Origin: Chrysaora quinquecirrha
Taxonomy: Eukaryota > Cnidaria > Scyphozoa > Semaeostomeae > Pelagiidae
DNA: 64,000 nt
Direction: 5' to 3'
Assembly: GCA_014526335.1 (NCBI GenBank)
Contig: JACTAT010000016.1
Coordinates: 6,193,346-6,257,345, forward strand
The position numbers and the translations under genes are program-made. Under the pieces are notes generated by a model. That model searched no databases. It was not told the DNA's origin and worked only from the letters and a program-made list of their open reading frames with translations. Every line of letters starts with the position of its first letter. The stretch's first letter is position 1. Positions 1-12,470 of the stretch are shown in pieces.

Positions 1-849
1 GTAATCAACTGGTATTCGAGCACAAGATTTTCTTCCACATCCGCTTTTTTGACTGAAGAAAACCTTACGATGGTGTTTTACTGGTTTATAGACATGATTA
101 AGGTTATTATCCCGAGCCTGGTGCCGTTGTATGCACTGTATGTACTATGCTGGGTGACGGAATTACGGAGCCTCAGTGACCCATTATAAATGCGAATGTG
201 AGGCAGACAGTGCCAACGATTTTAAAACTATGGAAATATTCATGGCAGTATCAAACCGCGTAAAATAATCCTTTCATAACCCTACAACGGCTGATGGGAG
301 GAGGAAATGAGCAGGCGGGCGGGGAATTTTGATCCATAACTTCTCAACAAGTTAGAGCTTTCTCAATTCAACATGTCATTTTTCCTAAAATTAATGCGGG
401 ATTGAGGATTATGTAAGTACAAAGCATCGCCTTGTGAAGCACTAGTTTTGATGACGTCATTTTCTTCACCCATACCATTCCAAAGGACCCCTTAAGTTAT
501 ACATAATAGAAGAAGCCTAACGAGTTGTTTGGAAAATTCAGTTTCTCAATTCATTAAGAATATTTTTAATATCTTCTATACTTTTTTGGAGGTTTCAGAA
601 GATGGGTATCACATTCCTAGTGAAAGTATTCCAAGAAACCAATAATGTCAAGAAAGTTTCGGACGACTTTTTAGGAGATTTCAAATCGTTTGGACGGTGA
701 AATTGTCGGACAAGATTTATCCCAAAAGCTTTATCGTCCGGAAATTTGTCATCTTAATTTTCAATTTATTTTTATAGCTATTTTAATTTTCAAAATGATT
801 TTTTTAGGATGCTAGTATTATAAATTACCTTAAAGTATTAGCTTACATT
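1..849. other. non-coding stretch, nothing recognised
   Basis: No convincing exon, repeat array or RNA gene is visible on either strand. The DNA is AT-rich and lies downstream of the minus-strand gene that ends at 850, so it may hold that gene's 3' UTR. Confidence 0.4.
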
Positions 850-1589
850 CTATCTAAAGTAGGATGAAAGATGATGAAAATATGATAATGTTTCCCTTCT
901 TTTAACCCCAGTCCAAAGTCCCATGAACCATCCCAAAGCCGCGCCGGTTGCAGTCCCTATTCCAGGAAGAATGGCTGAGCCAAATGCAGCACCGGCAGCT
1001 GCTCCAACAAATGATGAGCTAAGCACTAGGAATCTAGCATCTTTCATCATCGCAAAATAAGATGCAGCAAAGGCAACAACTGCCAAAATATTTATACCAA
1101 AGATCAGCCAACCATTTGAGAGAACAAATGACGCAATCATTGACCAGGTTGAAAGGAGAGTGGTACATATCTGAGGCATATATTGTTGGAGGAGGACTAT
1201 TGCCTGACTCCGTATAACATTCAAAATTGAATGACAGTTTTGTAAGTTCGCCAAAGGAACATAGATCCCAAACACGTCTGGATTGAACCAACCTGCATTG
1301 CGAGCCTTCTGGGTGTCACTACCATCATTTCCATTTTGTTTACAAACCATCTGGATGTGTGGGTCTGTCTGTATTAGCTTCAAACAAGCAACTTCGATCG
1401 CTTCCCGACTTTTGTTCTTCAGCATGCGTTTTATCTCATTCGGCGTTTCCATTTTCATCGCAGAGAAAATTTCATCAACCTCTTTGATATGAGCCTTATT
1501 ACTACTGTCTCCAATCAACGGCTTTCCTGTCTGTTGAAGATGATCCCAATGCTTGAGCAGCTTTTTCTCTAACAGAACTGCCTTGTTAT
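850..1589 (-). CDS. glycine-zipper membrane protein, last exon, function unknown
   Basis: I do not recognise this protein. About 246 residues are open up to the stop at 850. No ATG opens the frame: an in-frame TAA lies just upstream of a TTG. A good splice acceptor (pyrimidine-rich tract ending CCTTTAG, cut after 1590) suggests that this is a 3' exon and that the true start lies in an upstream exon not identified. The N-terminal two thirds is soluble and charged. Counting from the TTG, residues about 148-186 are hydrophobic and could span a membrane. Residues about 203-231 form a Gly/Ala-rich segment (motifs GAAAGAAFG and GIGTATGAALG) of the glycine-zipper type, which packs helices in membranes. 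A short basic and aromatic tail follows. A role in a membrane or pore is inference only. Codon use looks like a real gene rather than a repeat by-product. Confidence 0.6.
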
Positions 1590-3385
1590 CTAAAGGAAGT
1601 GACAGTGACAATTAGGTACTGTTAAATATATTGGTTCAGCCACACGGTACTTTCTTCCGGTCGTTCCTCTCGTTTTCTAGATTTATTGTCAAAGATTTGA
1701 TCGTTGTTGATGATTGACCACAAGACTAATATATTTGGAAGTAGGTGTCCAAAAAATACATCAAAACCAGTTTTTAGGTCCAGAGCCTTTACAACGTCTT
1801 ACTATACATCTATATGACGTAATATTTTCAATTAAAATTGAAAAAAGATCATAAAATATCAGAAAAATTATATTTAACCTTACAAAGGCTGGGCTTTTTA
1901 AATCATATACAGCTGGTGGGGGGCCCGTGAATAATTGTGTTGAGCCTAAAGGTCATGAAACTTGGTAGAATTGTACAACAACATGTTTGGCATGTTTTGA
2001 CAGTCAAACTGGGCTGCCATGTGACCCTGTCCTGATGACATAAGCAATTGTTGACGTCATGCTTAGAAATGTCAAAAAATTCACGACGTCATTTTGGGGT
2101 TACACAGCCTTCTACAGTTCAGATATTCCATTCAACAATGTAAATAGGGAATGCACATGTATCATACAACGTTTTATGGCATATAAGAGCAATATTTTCA
2201 TAGAAACTGCTAATTGAATTTTTACCATAAAAGGAAAAATGATGACATCATCAAAATGAGTGCTCCGCCACGAAAAATTCATGCACTAATGCAATCCTAA
2301 AATGATTTCAGGAAAACTTGCGGAGTTTCATCGAGAACCTCTTAGTGGTTCAGAAATAATGCCCGTAACTTTCTACCCGCGGGCCCCCCCAGTCTGTGTA
2401 GGGTTAAGCAGCAAAGTACAATACTTTATGTCTGTACAGTTTAAACGTAATCCATATGGGGGAGGTTTTTTCCACCCCTCTCCACTTCGAAGTTAATTGT
2501 TTATCACGTTTTCAACTTGATAGCTGAAGGGCTTAAACCAACCTGACTTTTCATACTGATATATTAACCAACATTTGACTAAAACTTTTGGTAATATATT
2601 GGTACATAGTCAGGTGACATGACCATATTTGGACTGCGGTCAGCAAAGTGGACACTTTTTTGTCAAAAAAACTAAGGTTAATGGAAAGGGCAATGACTGA
2701 TGTTCACATAGTTTGATGTTTTCCTTCAAAATTCTCCACACTTAGGGTCTTATAAAAATCAAAAGTTGACATACTTATTGCAATTAAGACATTTAAAATT
2801 ACCTTTTAGAAACACCTCGATTCGCAAATGTACAAAGTTTAAATATCTTCAAGCTATAACAAGACAAACCCTCAGATGGCATTATGTAGGCATGATTTGC
2901 TATTTCCGAGTGAATGGACCCTTAAAACCGCTTTTCTAAGACAATATGGAAAATTTTGGTGTGGTAATCCTTCAGGTTCGCTATATTTTATTGTTTTTGC
3001 GTTTATGCCAGTAGCTCGTACATTAGTATCATTTCTTCTGAATTGGCCTATTTCATAAACGTCCTCAGTGAGAATTTGCAGATTGGAAGAGAGAGCAGAA
3101 TTTCAGTACTTCATTCGTACAGTGCTTCATTTATTTGGTCGCCAAGCAATAACTAACGTTACAAACAGCGTTTTAAGACTAGTTTTAGAACAATAATCGT
3201 TGGATGTTCAAAGTCTGGACTTCATATGGCTATAGTTACCGAGATAACTAGGGGGCAAACATGCCTCTAGGCAAAAAACATGTTTTTCCTTAAACGTTTG
3301 CTGAAATTTTTTTGATTTCTTCTTTATACGTTTATACTTTTATGCGTTTTTGTTTCAGAGGTTTTATGTGATAGTGTGTAGTTGC
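1590..3385. other. intergenic DNA, nothing recognised
   Basis: Short open frames of 60-70 codons occur but none has a recognisable motif or paired splice sites. The part next to 1590 would be the intron or promoter of the minus-strand gene at 850-1589. Two CRE-like GACGTCA sequences lie near 2055 and 2090. Confidence 0.35.
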
Positions 3386-3620
3386 TTCTTTCTCTATATA
3401 TAGAAAATGGGAGTAGTCATGGAGACCGATTTTGTGTTAGTCGCTCCGCCGAATTTGCCAGTGGCACGACCTTTTCTCTCCTTCCCTGCTCTGCCAACCG
3501 TGGGGTAGGCGTGTCATCACCCTTTCGTTTTTTGCAAACTGCCTTCGCTTCTGGGGTAATTGGGGCTAACCCTTCTTTGATGTGCGTCATTGGTGCCGGA
3601 GTTCAAGTCCGCTCAAGGGA
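3386..3620 (+). repeat. composite-unit head, copy 1, with residual B box
   Basis: Carries the shared head motifs. The head runs directly into GGAGTTCAAGTCC near 3598-3610, which is the B-box half of the tRNA-like sequence seen in other copies. This copy has therefore lost the region between the head and the B box. Confidence 0.65.
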
Positions 3621-4559
3621 AATATTTTGGTGTTTTGTTTTTGCGATCTAAATATTTTACAATTTTTTAATATCTAAATGTCACTTTGACACAACAAGAA
3701 GGCTTTTGGAATGACTAAAATCTTTAGATCTATTTTTACTCATATCTTTTCAATTATAAATTTACTTTCAATTTATTTCTGTCGTTTTGTGTTGGAAATG
3801 TTTTCAAAAGTCCGAGGACATGTCTGGGAACTAAAATTTGCTTTGGGTATAATTTTTAGTTTGTTTTGACATTATTTTTAACGTGTTTTGTTGTTCCTTC
3901 TATGAATATTAGGACCACCTGGAGATTATCCTCTACTAAGAAATATGGCAGTCCCCTCAAAGGCAATTTTTGGTTTTTTGTTTTGTGATTTAAATATTTT
4001 ACAATTTTTCTAATAACAAAAAGTCACTTTGACAAAACAAGAAGGCTTTTTGGAATGACTCAGATCTTTAGATCTATTTTTACTCGAATCTTTTCAATTA
4101 TAAATTTATTTTCAATTTATCTCTCAACACTGACACTAACTTTCATGTTCATTTGGATTTTATTTTCATTTTCATTTTATCTTTCATTTAATTTAAAGTT
4201 TTATTGTAGCTGAAGAATTTAGAATTATATTAAATTATTTCAAATTATAAATTATATTAAATTTCAATTTTATTAATATTTACATAAAGGCCAATACCAT
4301 TAGGTATACCAACGGGGGGTCCAAATCAATGTCGGCAATTAATAAATGTAGTTTCATCCTATCACAAGTGAAATTGTTTCTTCAAAAATTAATAAATAGG
4401 GGGGTCCTACTAAGGCCCTGTGGTTGGGGGAAAAACTCAAAATTAATAAACCGGAGGACGTTTATTTGGCATCTAAGAGTATGAAGATGATTTAAGATGA
4501 TGATAAAGTTTGACATTGGCATTATTGCATGTGGCAATAAAGAACAACCTAAACATTAA

Positions 4560-4945
4560 GTTCAAGTTTCAATGTTATTTCAGATTTACATCAAGATTAA
4601 CATCAAGGTTCAGATAAAGACTCATTTCAAAATGAACTTTCAGTTTAATTTCAAAAATGAAATACTGATACTTAGACCAAGACTAACAAAGACTATAAGA
4701 CTAATATTAAGATGGAGTTCAAGATTAACTAAGACTAAGATTAAGATTAACCTTAAGATTAAGGTTAGAATTAAGATTCAGATTTAGATTCAGATTTAGA
4801 TTCAGATACAGATTCAGATTAAGATTAAGATTAAGATTAACATTTAGATTAACATTAAGGTTAATATTCCAATTCAGGTAGAAGTTAAGATTAAGATTCC
4901 ATTTAATTTGAAGACTAAGATTAAGACTAGACTAACATTAAGATT
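4560..4945 (+). repeat. degenerate TAAGAT/AAGATT hexamer array
   Basis: A run of imperfect hexamers such as GATTAAGATTAAGATTAAG with CAGATT variants. Purine-rich on the plus strand. It is not the animal telomere repeat TTAGGG. Confidence 0.8.
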
Positions 4946-5110
4946 GTACGCTTTTCCGACTTTTCCCCTGCTCTGCCGACCGTGGGGTAGGTGTGTCATC
5001 ACCCTTTCGTTTTTTGTAAACTGCCTTGGCTTCTGGGGTAATTGGGGCTAACCCTTCTTTGAAGTGCGTCATTGGTGCCTGTTTTAACCATCGCCCGATT
5101 GTTTTCTGTA
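4946..5110 (+). repeat. composite-unit head, copy 2 (5' truncated)
   Basis: Shares the second half of the head: GGGGTAGGTGTGTCATC, then TGGGGTAATTGGGG, ending in TTTCTGTAGGAGGATTATC just before a tRNA-like segment. The first half is missing and the hexamer array abuts it. Confidence 0.65.
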
Positions 5111-5137
5111 GGAGGATTATCAATGAATTGCAACAAG

Positions 5138-5217
5138 GCGCCGTAGCACGGTCGGTAAGGCGGCGTGTCTCGTGAGCTGAGATGCAGAGTTGGGAGTTCG
5201 ACTCCCCTTAGGGGCGA
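5138..5217 (+). repeat. tRNA-like sequence (SINE head type)
   Basis: An A-box-like stretch (TAGCACGGTCGGTAAGG) and a B-box-like stretch (GAGTTCGACTCCC) lie about 40 bp apart, as in RNA polymerase III internal promoters. The two ends do not pair into an acceptor stem, so it is not a functional tRNA. It most likely derives from a tRNA-related SINE. A near copy is at 7149-7227. Confidence 0.6.
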
Positions 5218-5410
5218 ATCTTTTCCTTTCGAATTTTTTATTTCTGTTATTTTCGTGTTGGAAATGTTTTCAAAAGGCCGAGGAGACGTCTCGTAACTAA
5301 AATTTGCTTTCGCTGTAATTTTTAAGTTCGTTAGACATAATTTTTTATCGTGTTTTGTTTTCCCCTTCCATGAATATTAGGACCACTAGGAGATTATCGC
5401 CGGCTTAGCA

Positions 5411-5487
5411 GTACGGCAGTGTAGCCGAGTGGTTCAATGCTCGCCTGCTACCCGGGATGGCTGTAGTTCAACTCCCCTCACGGGCAA
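5411..5487 (+). repeat. tRNA-like sequence, second type
   Basis: A box TAGCCGAGTGGTT and a B-box-like TAGTTCAACTCCCC followed by a short CG-rich arm. It resembles Ser/Leu-type tRNA A boxes, but the acceptor ends do not pair. It sits about 190 bp after the first tRNA-like segment. The same order recurs at 7424-7498. Confidence 0.6.
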
Positions 5488-6119
5488 ACTTTTGGTGTTT
5501 TTGTTTTTGTGATTTTAATAGTTTACAATTCTTTTCAATGTCTAAAAATCACTTCGACAAAACTAGAAGGTTTTTGGAATGACGCAAATCTTTAGATCTA
5601 TTTTTTCTCATTTCTTTTCAATTATTAATTTATTCACATCTCTTGACACTAACTTTCATTTCCATTTCGTTTTTATTTCAATTCTATCAAATTTCATCTT
5701 TGATTTTAATTCAAAGTTTTATTGCAGCCGAAGAATTTAGAATAATATTAGAGATATATTTTAAATTAATGATTAATTTCACTTTTACTAATATCAACAT
5801 TAAGGCCAATAATCTTAGGTACAAAATAAACTGGGCGTCCAAATAAACGGAGGGGGGTTCGAAAATTCAATAAGCAGGGGGTCCTAATAAGGTCTCGGCC
5901 TGGGGGAAAATTAACAAACGTTGTTTAACCCTTTCACAAGTGAAATCGTTTTTCCACAAATTAATAAATTGGGGTCCTAATAAGGTCCGGGGGATGGCGG
6001 AAAAACTCAAAGTTAGTAAATGGGGGGACATTTATTCGGCATCTAAGAGTATGAAGATGTATTAAGATGATGATAAAGTTTGAGATCGACATTATTGCAT
6101 GTGGCGATAAACAGCAACA

Positions 6120-6775
6120 TTAACATTAATCGTAAGTTTCAAGGTCATTTCAGATTTACATCAACATTGACATATAGGTTCAAATTAACCTGATTTTAAA
6201 ATGAGCTTCAGTTTGCAAAATTAGGAATAACTTTAAATTTCAGTTCAAAAATGAAAGACTGATACTTAGGCCAAGACCAACACAGACTAAGACTAATATT
6301 AAGATTTATTTCAAGATTTACTAAGACTAAGATTAAGATTTACATTAAGATTAAGATTAAATGTAAGATTAAGATTAAAATTAAGATTCAGATTCTAATT
6401 AAGATTAGCATTTAGATTAAGATTAAGGTTAAGATTCCAATTCAGGTAGAAGTTAAGATTAAGATTCCATTTAAGTTGAAGACTAAGATTCAGGCTAGAC
6501 TTAAGACTGATACTTAGACCAAGACTAACACAGACTAAGACTAAAATTAAGATTGATTTCAAGATTTACTAACACTAAGATTAAGATTTAAATTCAGATT
6601 AAGATTAAGATAAAATTAAGATTCAGATTCTAATTAACATAAACATTTAGATTAACATTAAGGTTAAGATTCCAATTCAGGTAGAAGTTAAGATTAAGAT
6701 TCCATTGAAGTTGAAGACGAAGATTAAGACTAGACTAACATTAACATTAAGATTAAGATTTAGATTAACAGCAAA
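6120..6775 (+). repeat. degenerate TAAGAT/AAGATT hexamer array
   Basis: Same hexamer family as at 4.6 kb but longer. It includes an internal duplication of a block that starts with CTGATACTTAG (near 6265 and 6507). Confidence 0.8.
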
Positions 6776-6835
6776 TATAGCCACCTTCATGCATAGTGTC
6801 TTTTAGGTGGAAGTTTTTACTGGCGGAGTTCATCG

Positions 6836-7125
6836 GAGGCGGTGGTCCTCATGCGGCGGTGGTCTTACACGGGCAAGGGCTAGTCTCTCTATACTAAAAT
6901 GGTAAGTGCCATGGCAACCGATTTTGTAAGAGTCGCTCAGCCGACCTCGTACGTGGTACGCTTTTCCGACTTTTTCGCCGCCCGGCCGACAGTGGGGTAG
7001 GCGTGTCATCACCCTTTCGTTTTTTGCAAACTGCCTTTGCTTCTGGGGTAATTGGGGCTAACCCTCCTTTGAAGTGCGTCATTGGTGCCTGTTTTAACCA
7101 TTGTCCGATTGTTTTCTGTAGGAGG
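6836..7125 (+). repeat. composite-unit head, copy 3
   Basis: A full head. It is preceded by GGCGGTGGTCCTCATG and ACGGGCAAGGGCTAGTC, then has ACCGATTTTGT, GGGGTAGGCGTGTCATC and TGGGGTAATTGGGG. The frames inside repeat in other copies and show no protein signature. Confidence 0.7.
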
Positions 7126-7148
7126 ATTATCACTTAATCGCAACAAGG

Positions 7149-7227
7149 CACTGTAGCACGGTCGGTAAGGCGGCGTGTTTCGTGAGCTGAGATGCAGAGT
7201 TGGGAGTTCGACTCCCCTCAAGGGAGA
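7149..7227 (+). repeat. tRNA-like sequence, near copy of 5138-5217
   Basis: Same A-box-like and B-box-like boxes as the 5138 copy, with a few substitutions. Confidence 0.6.
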
Positions 7228-7423
7228 ATCTTTTCCTTTCGAATTTTTTTATTTCCGTTATTTTCGTGTTGAAAATGTTTTCAAAAGGCCGAGGAGGCGT
7301 CTGGTAACTAAAATTTGCTTTTGGTTTAATTTTTAAGTTCGTTAGACATAATTTTTTATCGTGTTTTGTTTTTCCCTTCCATGAATATTAGGACCACTAG
7401 GAGATTATCATCTGTTGAAAAAC

Positions 7424-7498
7424 ACGGCTATGTAGCCGAGTGGTTAACTGCTCGCCTGCTACCTAGAATGTCTGGAGTTCAAGTCCCCTCCTGGGCAA
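7424..7498 (+). repeat. tRNA-like sequence, near copy of 5411-5487
   Basis: A box TAGCCGAGTGGTTAA and B box GAGTTCAAGTCCCC, then CTCCTGGGCA. Closest of the set to a tRNA, but the 5' and 3' ends do not form a clean acceptor stem. Confidence 0.55.
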
Positions 7499-8404
7499 AA
7501 GTTTTGGTGTTTTTGTTTTTGCGATCTAAATATTTTACAATTTTTTTTAATATCTAAATGTCACTTTGACACAACAAGAAGGCTTTTTGGAATGACTGAA
7601 ATCTTTAGATCTATTTTTACTCATATCTTTTCAATTATAAATTTACTTTCAATTTAATTCTGTCGTTTTTGTGTTGGAAATGTTTTCAAAAGTCCGAGGA
7701 GATGTCTGGGAACTAAAATTTGCTTTGGGTATAACTTTTTACTTTGTTTTTTACATTATTTTTTAACGTGTTTTGTTGTTCCCTTCTATGAATACTAGGA
7801 CCACCTGGAGATTATCCTCTACTGAGAAATATAGCAGTCCCCTCAAAGGCAATTTTTTGGTGTTTTTGTTTTTGTGATTTAAATATTTTACAATTTTTTC
7901 TAATAACAAAAAGTCACTTTGACAAAACAAGAAGGCTTTTTGGATAGACTCAAATCTTTAGATCTATTTTTACTCATATCTTTTCAATTATAAATTTATT
8001 TTCAATTTATCTCTCAACACTGACACTAACTTTCATGTTCATTTGGATTTTATTTTCCTTTTCATTTCATCTTTCATTTAATTTAAAGTTTTATTGTAGC
8101 TGAAGAATTTAGAATTATATTAAATTATTTTAAATTATAAATTATATTAAATTTCAATTTATTTATATTTACATTAAGGCCAATACCATTAGGTATACCA
8201 ACGGGGGGTCCAAATCAATGTCGGCAATTAATAAACGTAGTTTCATCCTATCACAAGTGAATTTGTTTCTTCAAAAATTAATAAATAGGGGGGGGGGGAA
8301 CTCAAAATTAATAAACCGGAGGACGTTTATTTGGCATCTTAGAGTATGAAGATGAATTAAGATGATGATAAAGTTTGACATTGGCATTATTGCATGTGGC
8401 GATA

Positions 8405-8830
8405 AAGAACAACCTAAACATTAAGTTCCAGTTTCAACGTTATTTCAGATTTACATCAAGATTAACATCAAGGTTCAGATAAAGACTCATTTCAAAATGA
8501 ACTTTAAGTTTCATTTCAAAAATGAAATACTGATACTTAGACCAAGACTAACAAAGACTAAGACTAATATTAAGATGGAGTTCAAGATTAACTAAGACCA
8601 AGATTAAGATTAACCTTAAGATTAAGGTTAGAATTAAGATTCAGATTAAGATTCAGATTTAGATTCAGATACAGATTCAGATTAAGATTAAGATTAAATT
8701 TAACATTTAGATTAACATTAAGGTTAACATTCCAATTCAGGTAGAAGTTAAGATTAACATTCCATTTAACTTGAAGACTAAGATTAAGACTAGACTAACA
8801 TTAAGATTGAGATCAAGATTTTGATTAACA
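8405..8830 (+). repeat. degenerate TAAGAT/AAGATT hexamer array
   Basis: Third copy of the hexamer block. The DNA from about 7.52 to 8.8 kb parallels 3.64-4.94 kb at high similarity, offset by about 3.88 kb. Confidence 0.8.
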
Positions 8831-8884
8831 GAAGATATAGCCACCTCAATGCACAGTGTCTTTTAGGTCAAAGCTCTTATTGGC

Positions 8885-9150
8885 GGAGTTCATCAGAGGC
8901 GGTGGTCCTCATGAGGCGGTGGTCTTACACCGGCAAGAGCTACCTCTCTATATTAAAATGGTGGTTGCCACGCGACCGATTTTGTACTAGCGAGTTTGGC
9001 GAGGTGGTGCGACCTTTCGAGATGCTGGTTTCGCACGATGCTGCCGCCGATGGGGTAGGCGAGCCAAAACTACTTCGCTTTTTCGTATCTGCTCCAGAAG
9101 CTGGGGTAATGTGGCCAACCCTTCTTCTTTGATCTACGTCACTGCGGCAA
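8885..9150 (+). repeat. composite-unit head, copy 4 (diverged)
   Basis: Keeps GGCGGTGGTCCTCATGAGG, ACCGATTTTGTA, GGGGTAGGCG and GGGGTAATGTGG, but is clearly diverged between them. It marks the change from hexamer-type to 51-bp-type units. Confidence 0.65.
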
Positions 9151-9554
9151 ATTGACACAATCGCCCAGCATGAACACATTTCACTCGCCTGCCAAACCAA
9201 ACTCGCATCGAAATTCATTCCAATTTCTTATGTTTTCGTTTCCTTACAAGGTCTTCTTACGAAATGATTAAAAATTGAAATCAATTTGCCAGCTTTGAAT
9301 GAGGGGTTTTGCTTTTCTGTGCAGCCAAACGAAAATAATTTATTTGTTTTACTCTAACGGATATTTTCTTCCTGCTGTTGAAAGAAGCATTGTGCAAGGA
9401 AAGTTCGCCTGCTGTGCGTGACCGTGACCCTCGCCATGACTTCCGCGTCTGAGGCAAATGACGTTTTCTTTTCATGCACATCTTTGGTTTCCAATGTTCA
9501 AAAAAATAAACACGTTTTTTTCGTGTAATTCTGGTATCATAGTTGATGTTTTCG

Positions 9555-10570
9555 TGTAATACCGTGAATAATTTCAGGACTGAGGAACAGGATAAAGGAG
9601 TGAGACCGAGGACCATGAGTAATTTCAAGACTGAGGAACAGGACTAAGGAATGGGACTGAAAACCACGAGTAATTACAAAACTGACGAACAGGACTGAAG
9701 AATGGGACCAAAGACCATGAGTACTTTCAGGACTGAGGAACAGGACTGAAGACCATGAGTAATTTCAGGAACAGGACTAACGAATGGGACTGAAGACCAG
9801 AAGTAATTTCAGGAACAGGACTAAGGAATGGGACTGAAAACCATGAGTAATTTCAAAACTGACGAACAGGACCGAAGAATGGGACCAAAGACCATGAGTA
9901 CTTTCAGGACTGAGGAACAGGACTGAAGACCATGAGTAATTTCAGGAACAGGACTAAGGAATGGGACTGAAGACCAGAAGTAATTTCAGGAACAGGACTA
10001 AGGAATGGGACTGAAAACCATGTGTAATTTCAAAACTGACGAACAGGACTGAAGAATGGGACCAAAGACCATGAGTACTTTCAGGACTGAGGAACAGGAC
10101 TGAAGACCATGAGTAATTTCAGGAACAGGACTAAGGAACAGGACTGAAGACCATGAGTAAGGAATGGGACTGAAGACCAGAAGTAATTTCAGGACTGAGG
10201 AACAGGACTAAGGAATGGGACTGAAGACCATGAGTAATTTAAGGACTGGCGAACAGGACTTAAGAATGGGACCAAAGACCATGAGTAATATCAGGACTGG
10301 CGAACAGGACTAAGGAATGGGACCAAAGACCATGACTAATTTCAGGACTGGCAAACAGGACTTACGAATGGGACCAAAGACCATGAGTAATTTCAGGACT
10401 AAGGAATGGGACTGAAGACCATGAATAATTTCAGGACTGAGAAACAGGAATTAGGAACAGGGCTGAAGACCATGAGTAATTTCAGGACTAAGGAATATGA
10501 AAAATAACAAGACTGTATAACAGGATCAAGGAATGGGACTGAAGACCATGAATGATCTCAGGACTTAGAA
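9555..10570. repeat. 51 bp minisatellite, block 1
   Basis: Tandem copies built from GACTGAAGACCATGAG, TAATTTCAGGACTGAGG and AACAGGACTAAGGAATGG with deletions and rearranged part-units. Minus-strand frames through it encode only the repeat. Confidence 0.85.
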
Positions 10571-10614
10571 ACAGACCATAGAGAAAGAGGACTGCAGTAC
10601 ACTAACTAATTTGA

Positions 10615-10850
10615 AACTTTATCTTATATACTAATTTTGTAGTAGTCAAGGCAACAATTTTGTCAGAGCATCTCCTCCGAGGCGGTTTATGTTACAGTTC
10701 TCAAACCTGCACCCTTCTCTGCAACCCATTCTGAAGTTGAGCCATCGCTTGCCATATCTTTCCTAACTGCTACCGGTTTTGGGGTAAACGGGAAAAAAGC
10801 CCCCTCCTTTGTCAAGAGGCATTGTCTTGCCCCATTAAAATCTTTTGTCT
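10615..10850 (+). repeat. composite-unit head, copy 5 (very diverged)
   Basis: Recognisable from CAATTTTGTCAGAGC, CTCCTCCGAGG and TTTTGGGGTAAACGGG in the same order as the other heads. It follows a minisatellite block directly. Confidence 0.5.
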
Positions 10851-11460
10851 ACACACCAGACGTAGATTTCTTGCTAACTGAATGTTAAATTCTTCTTACT
10901 TCACAACGATGACTACAAGTAACGAAGCTGACTGAATATATCTACTAAATTTCATGTATACCTGGATTATTTACTGGGAAATAACAACTTTTCTCGATCT
11001 AAAAAGGTTTTAACTTAATGTTTACAGGAAAATTCAGTCAACCGGCTTGAATCGCATTGTGTTAATGCTTTTACACCTTTAAATTGAAACAAAATGCCAT
11101 TACCTGATTTCAAATGCTTATTCAGAATTGCGTTTCATTCAATGCAAAACAAAAACCCTTTTGAAAACGTTTGTGAAAAGTGCATTTGAAAGCAAACAAA
11201 ACCAAATGCCATCCTGGATAGCAGTATCTGACTATGCAGTATGAAACAGGACTATCAAACTACTAAAAGACAAACAGTATCCTGCAGTAAACCAGAGTTC
11301 CTGACACGGGACCGATCAGACGGAGAATGCGTTCAATCCTTTTTATTGCTACGCTTTTATCAAGGATCATTTCAGAGGGAATGAAACAAGGATGCCTAGA
11401 AACTAAAACTTTCCACAGAACGAAAAAATGGACTAACCAACAGGCTTAGAAACACGCCGA
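10851..11460. repeat. inter-minisatellite spacer, duplicated at 12.80 kb
   Basis: No gene. The part at about 11.02-11.22 kb (TTCAGTCAACCGGCTTGAAT onward) is repeated with changes at 12.80-12.97 kb. This shows that minisatellite and spacer were duplicated together. Confidence 0.65.
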
Positions 11461-12470
11461 TGGACAGAACTAAGGAAGAGGGCTGAATACTGTGAATAAT
11501 TTCAGGACTGAGGAATAGCCCTAAGGAATGGGACTTAAGACCGAGTAATTTCAGGACTGAGGAACAGGATACAGGAGTGGTTCTGAAGACCATGAGTAAT
11601 TTCAGGACTGAGGAACAGGACTAAGGAATGGGACTGAAGACCATTAGTAATTTCAGGACTGAGGAACAGGACTAAGGAATGGGACTGAAGACCATGAGTA
11701 ATTCCAGGACTGAGGAACAGCACTAAGGAATGGGACTGAAGACCATGAGTAAATTCAGGACTGAGGAACAGAACTAGGGAATGGGACTGAAGACCATGAG
11801 TAATTTCAGGACTGAAGGAACTAAGGAATGGGACTGAAGACCTAAGACCATGAGTAAATTCAGGACTGGAATGGGACTGAAGACTGAAGACCACGAGTAA
11901 CGTCAGGATTGAGGAACAGGACTAAGGAATGGGGCTGAAGACCATGAGTAATTTCAGGACTGAGGAACAGGACTATGGAATGGGACTCAAGACCATGAGT
12001 AAATTCAGGACTGAGGAACAGGACTAAGGAACGGGACTGAAGACCAGGAATAATTTCAGGACTAAGAAATGTGAAAAATAACAAAGTTTACGAACTAGAC
12101 TAAGGAACTGGAGTGAAGACCCTGAACAATTTCAGGACTAAGGAACAGGATAAAGTAACGGGACTGAAGACCATGAATAATTTCAGGACTAAGGAATGTG
12201 AAAAATAACAAAGTTTACGAACTAGACTAAGGAACTGGAGTGAAGACCCTGAATAATTTTAGGACAAAGGAACAGGCTAAAGGAACAGGACTGAAGACTA
12301 TCGATAATTTCAGGAATAAGAAACAAGACAAAGAAATGGGACGGACCCCATGAATAATTTCAGGACTAAGGAATGGGATAGAAAATCTGAACAATATCAA
12401 GACTGTGGAACAGGACCAAGGAATGGGATGGGAAACCATCAATTCTTTCAGGATTATTTCAGGAACAGAC
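11460..12470. repeat. 51 bp minisatellite, block 2
   Basis: The cleanest block. Successive CATGAGTAAT/CATTAGTAAT starts at 11591 and 11642 give a period of exactly 51 bp. That is 17 codons, so a minus-strand frame stays open through several copies and translates to a 17-residue repeat with no known domain. Confidence 0.9.

Noticed and set aside
5138..7498. Functional tRNA genes
   Set aside because: A and B boxes are present but acceptor stems do not pair and no clean anticodon arm could be drawn.
4560..8830. Telomeric repeat tract
   Set aside because: The hexamers are AAGATT/TAAGAT and degenerate, not TTAGGG, and the tracts are internal and interrupted.
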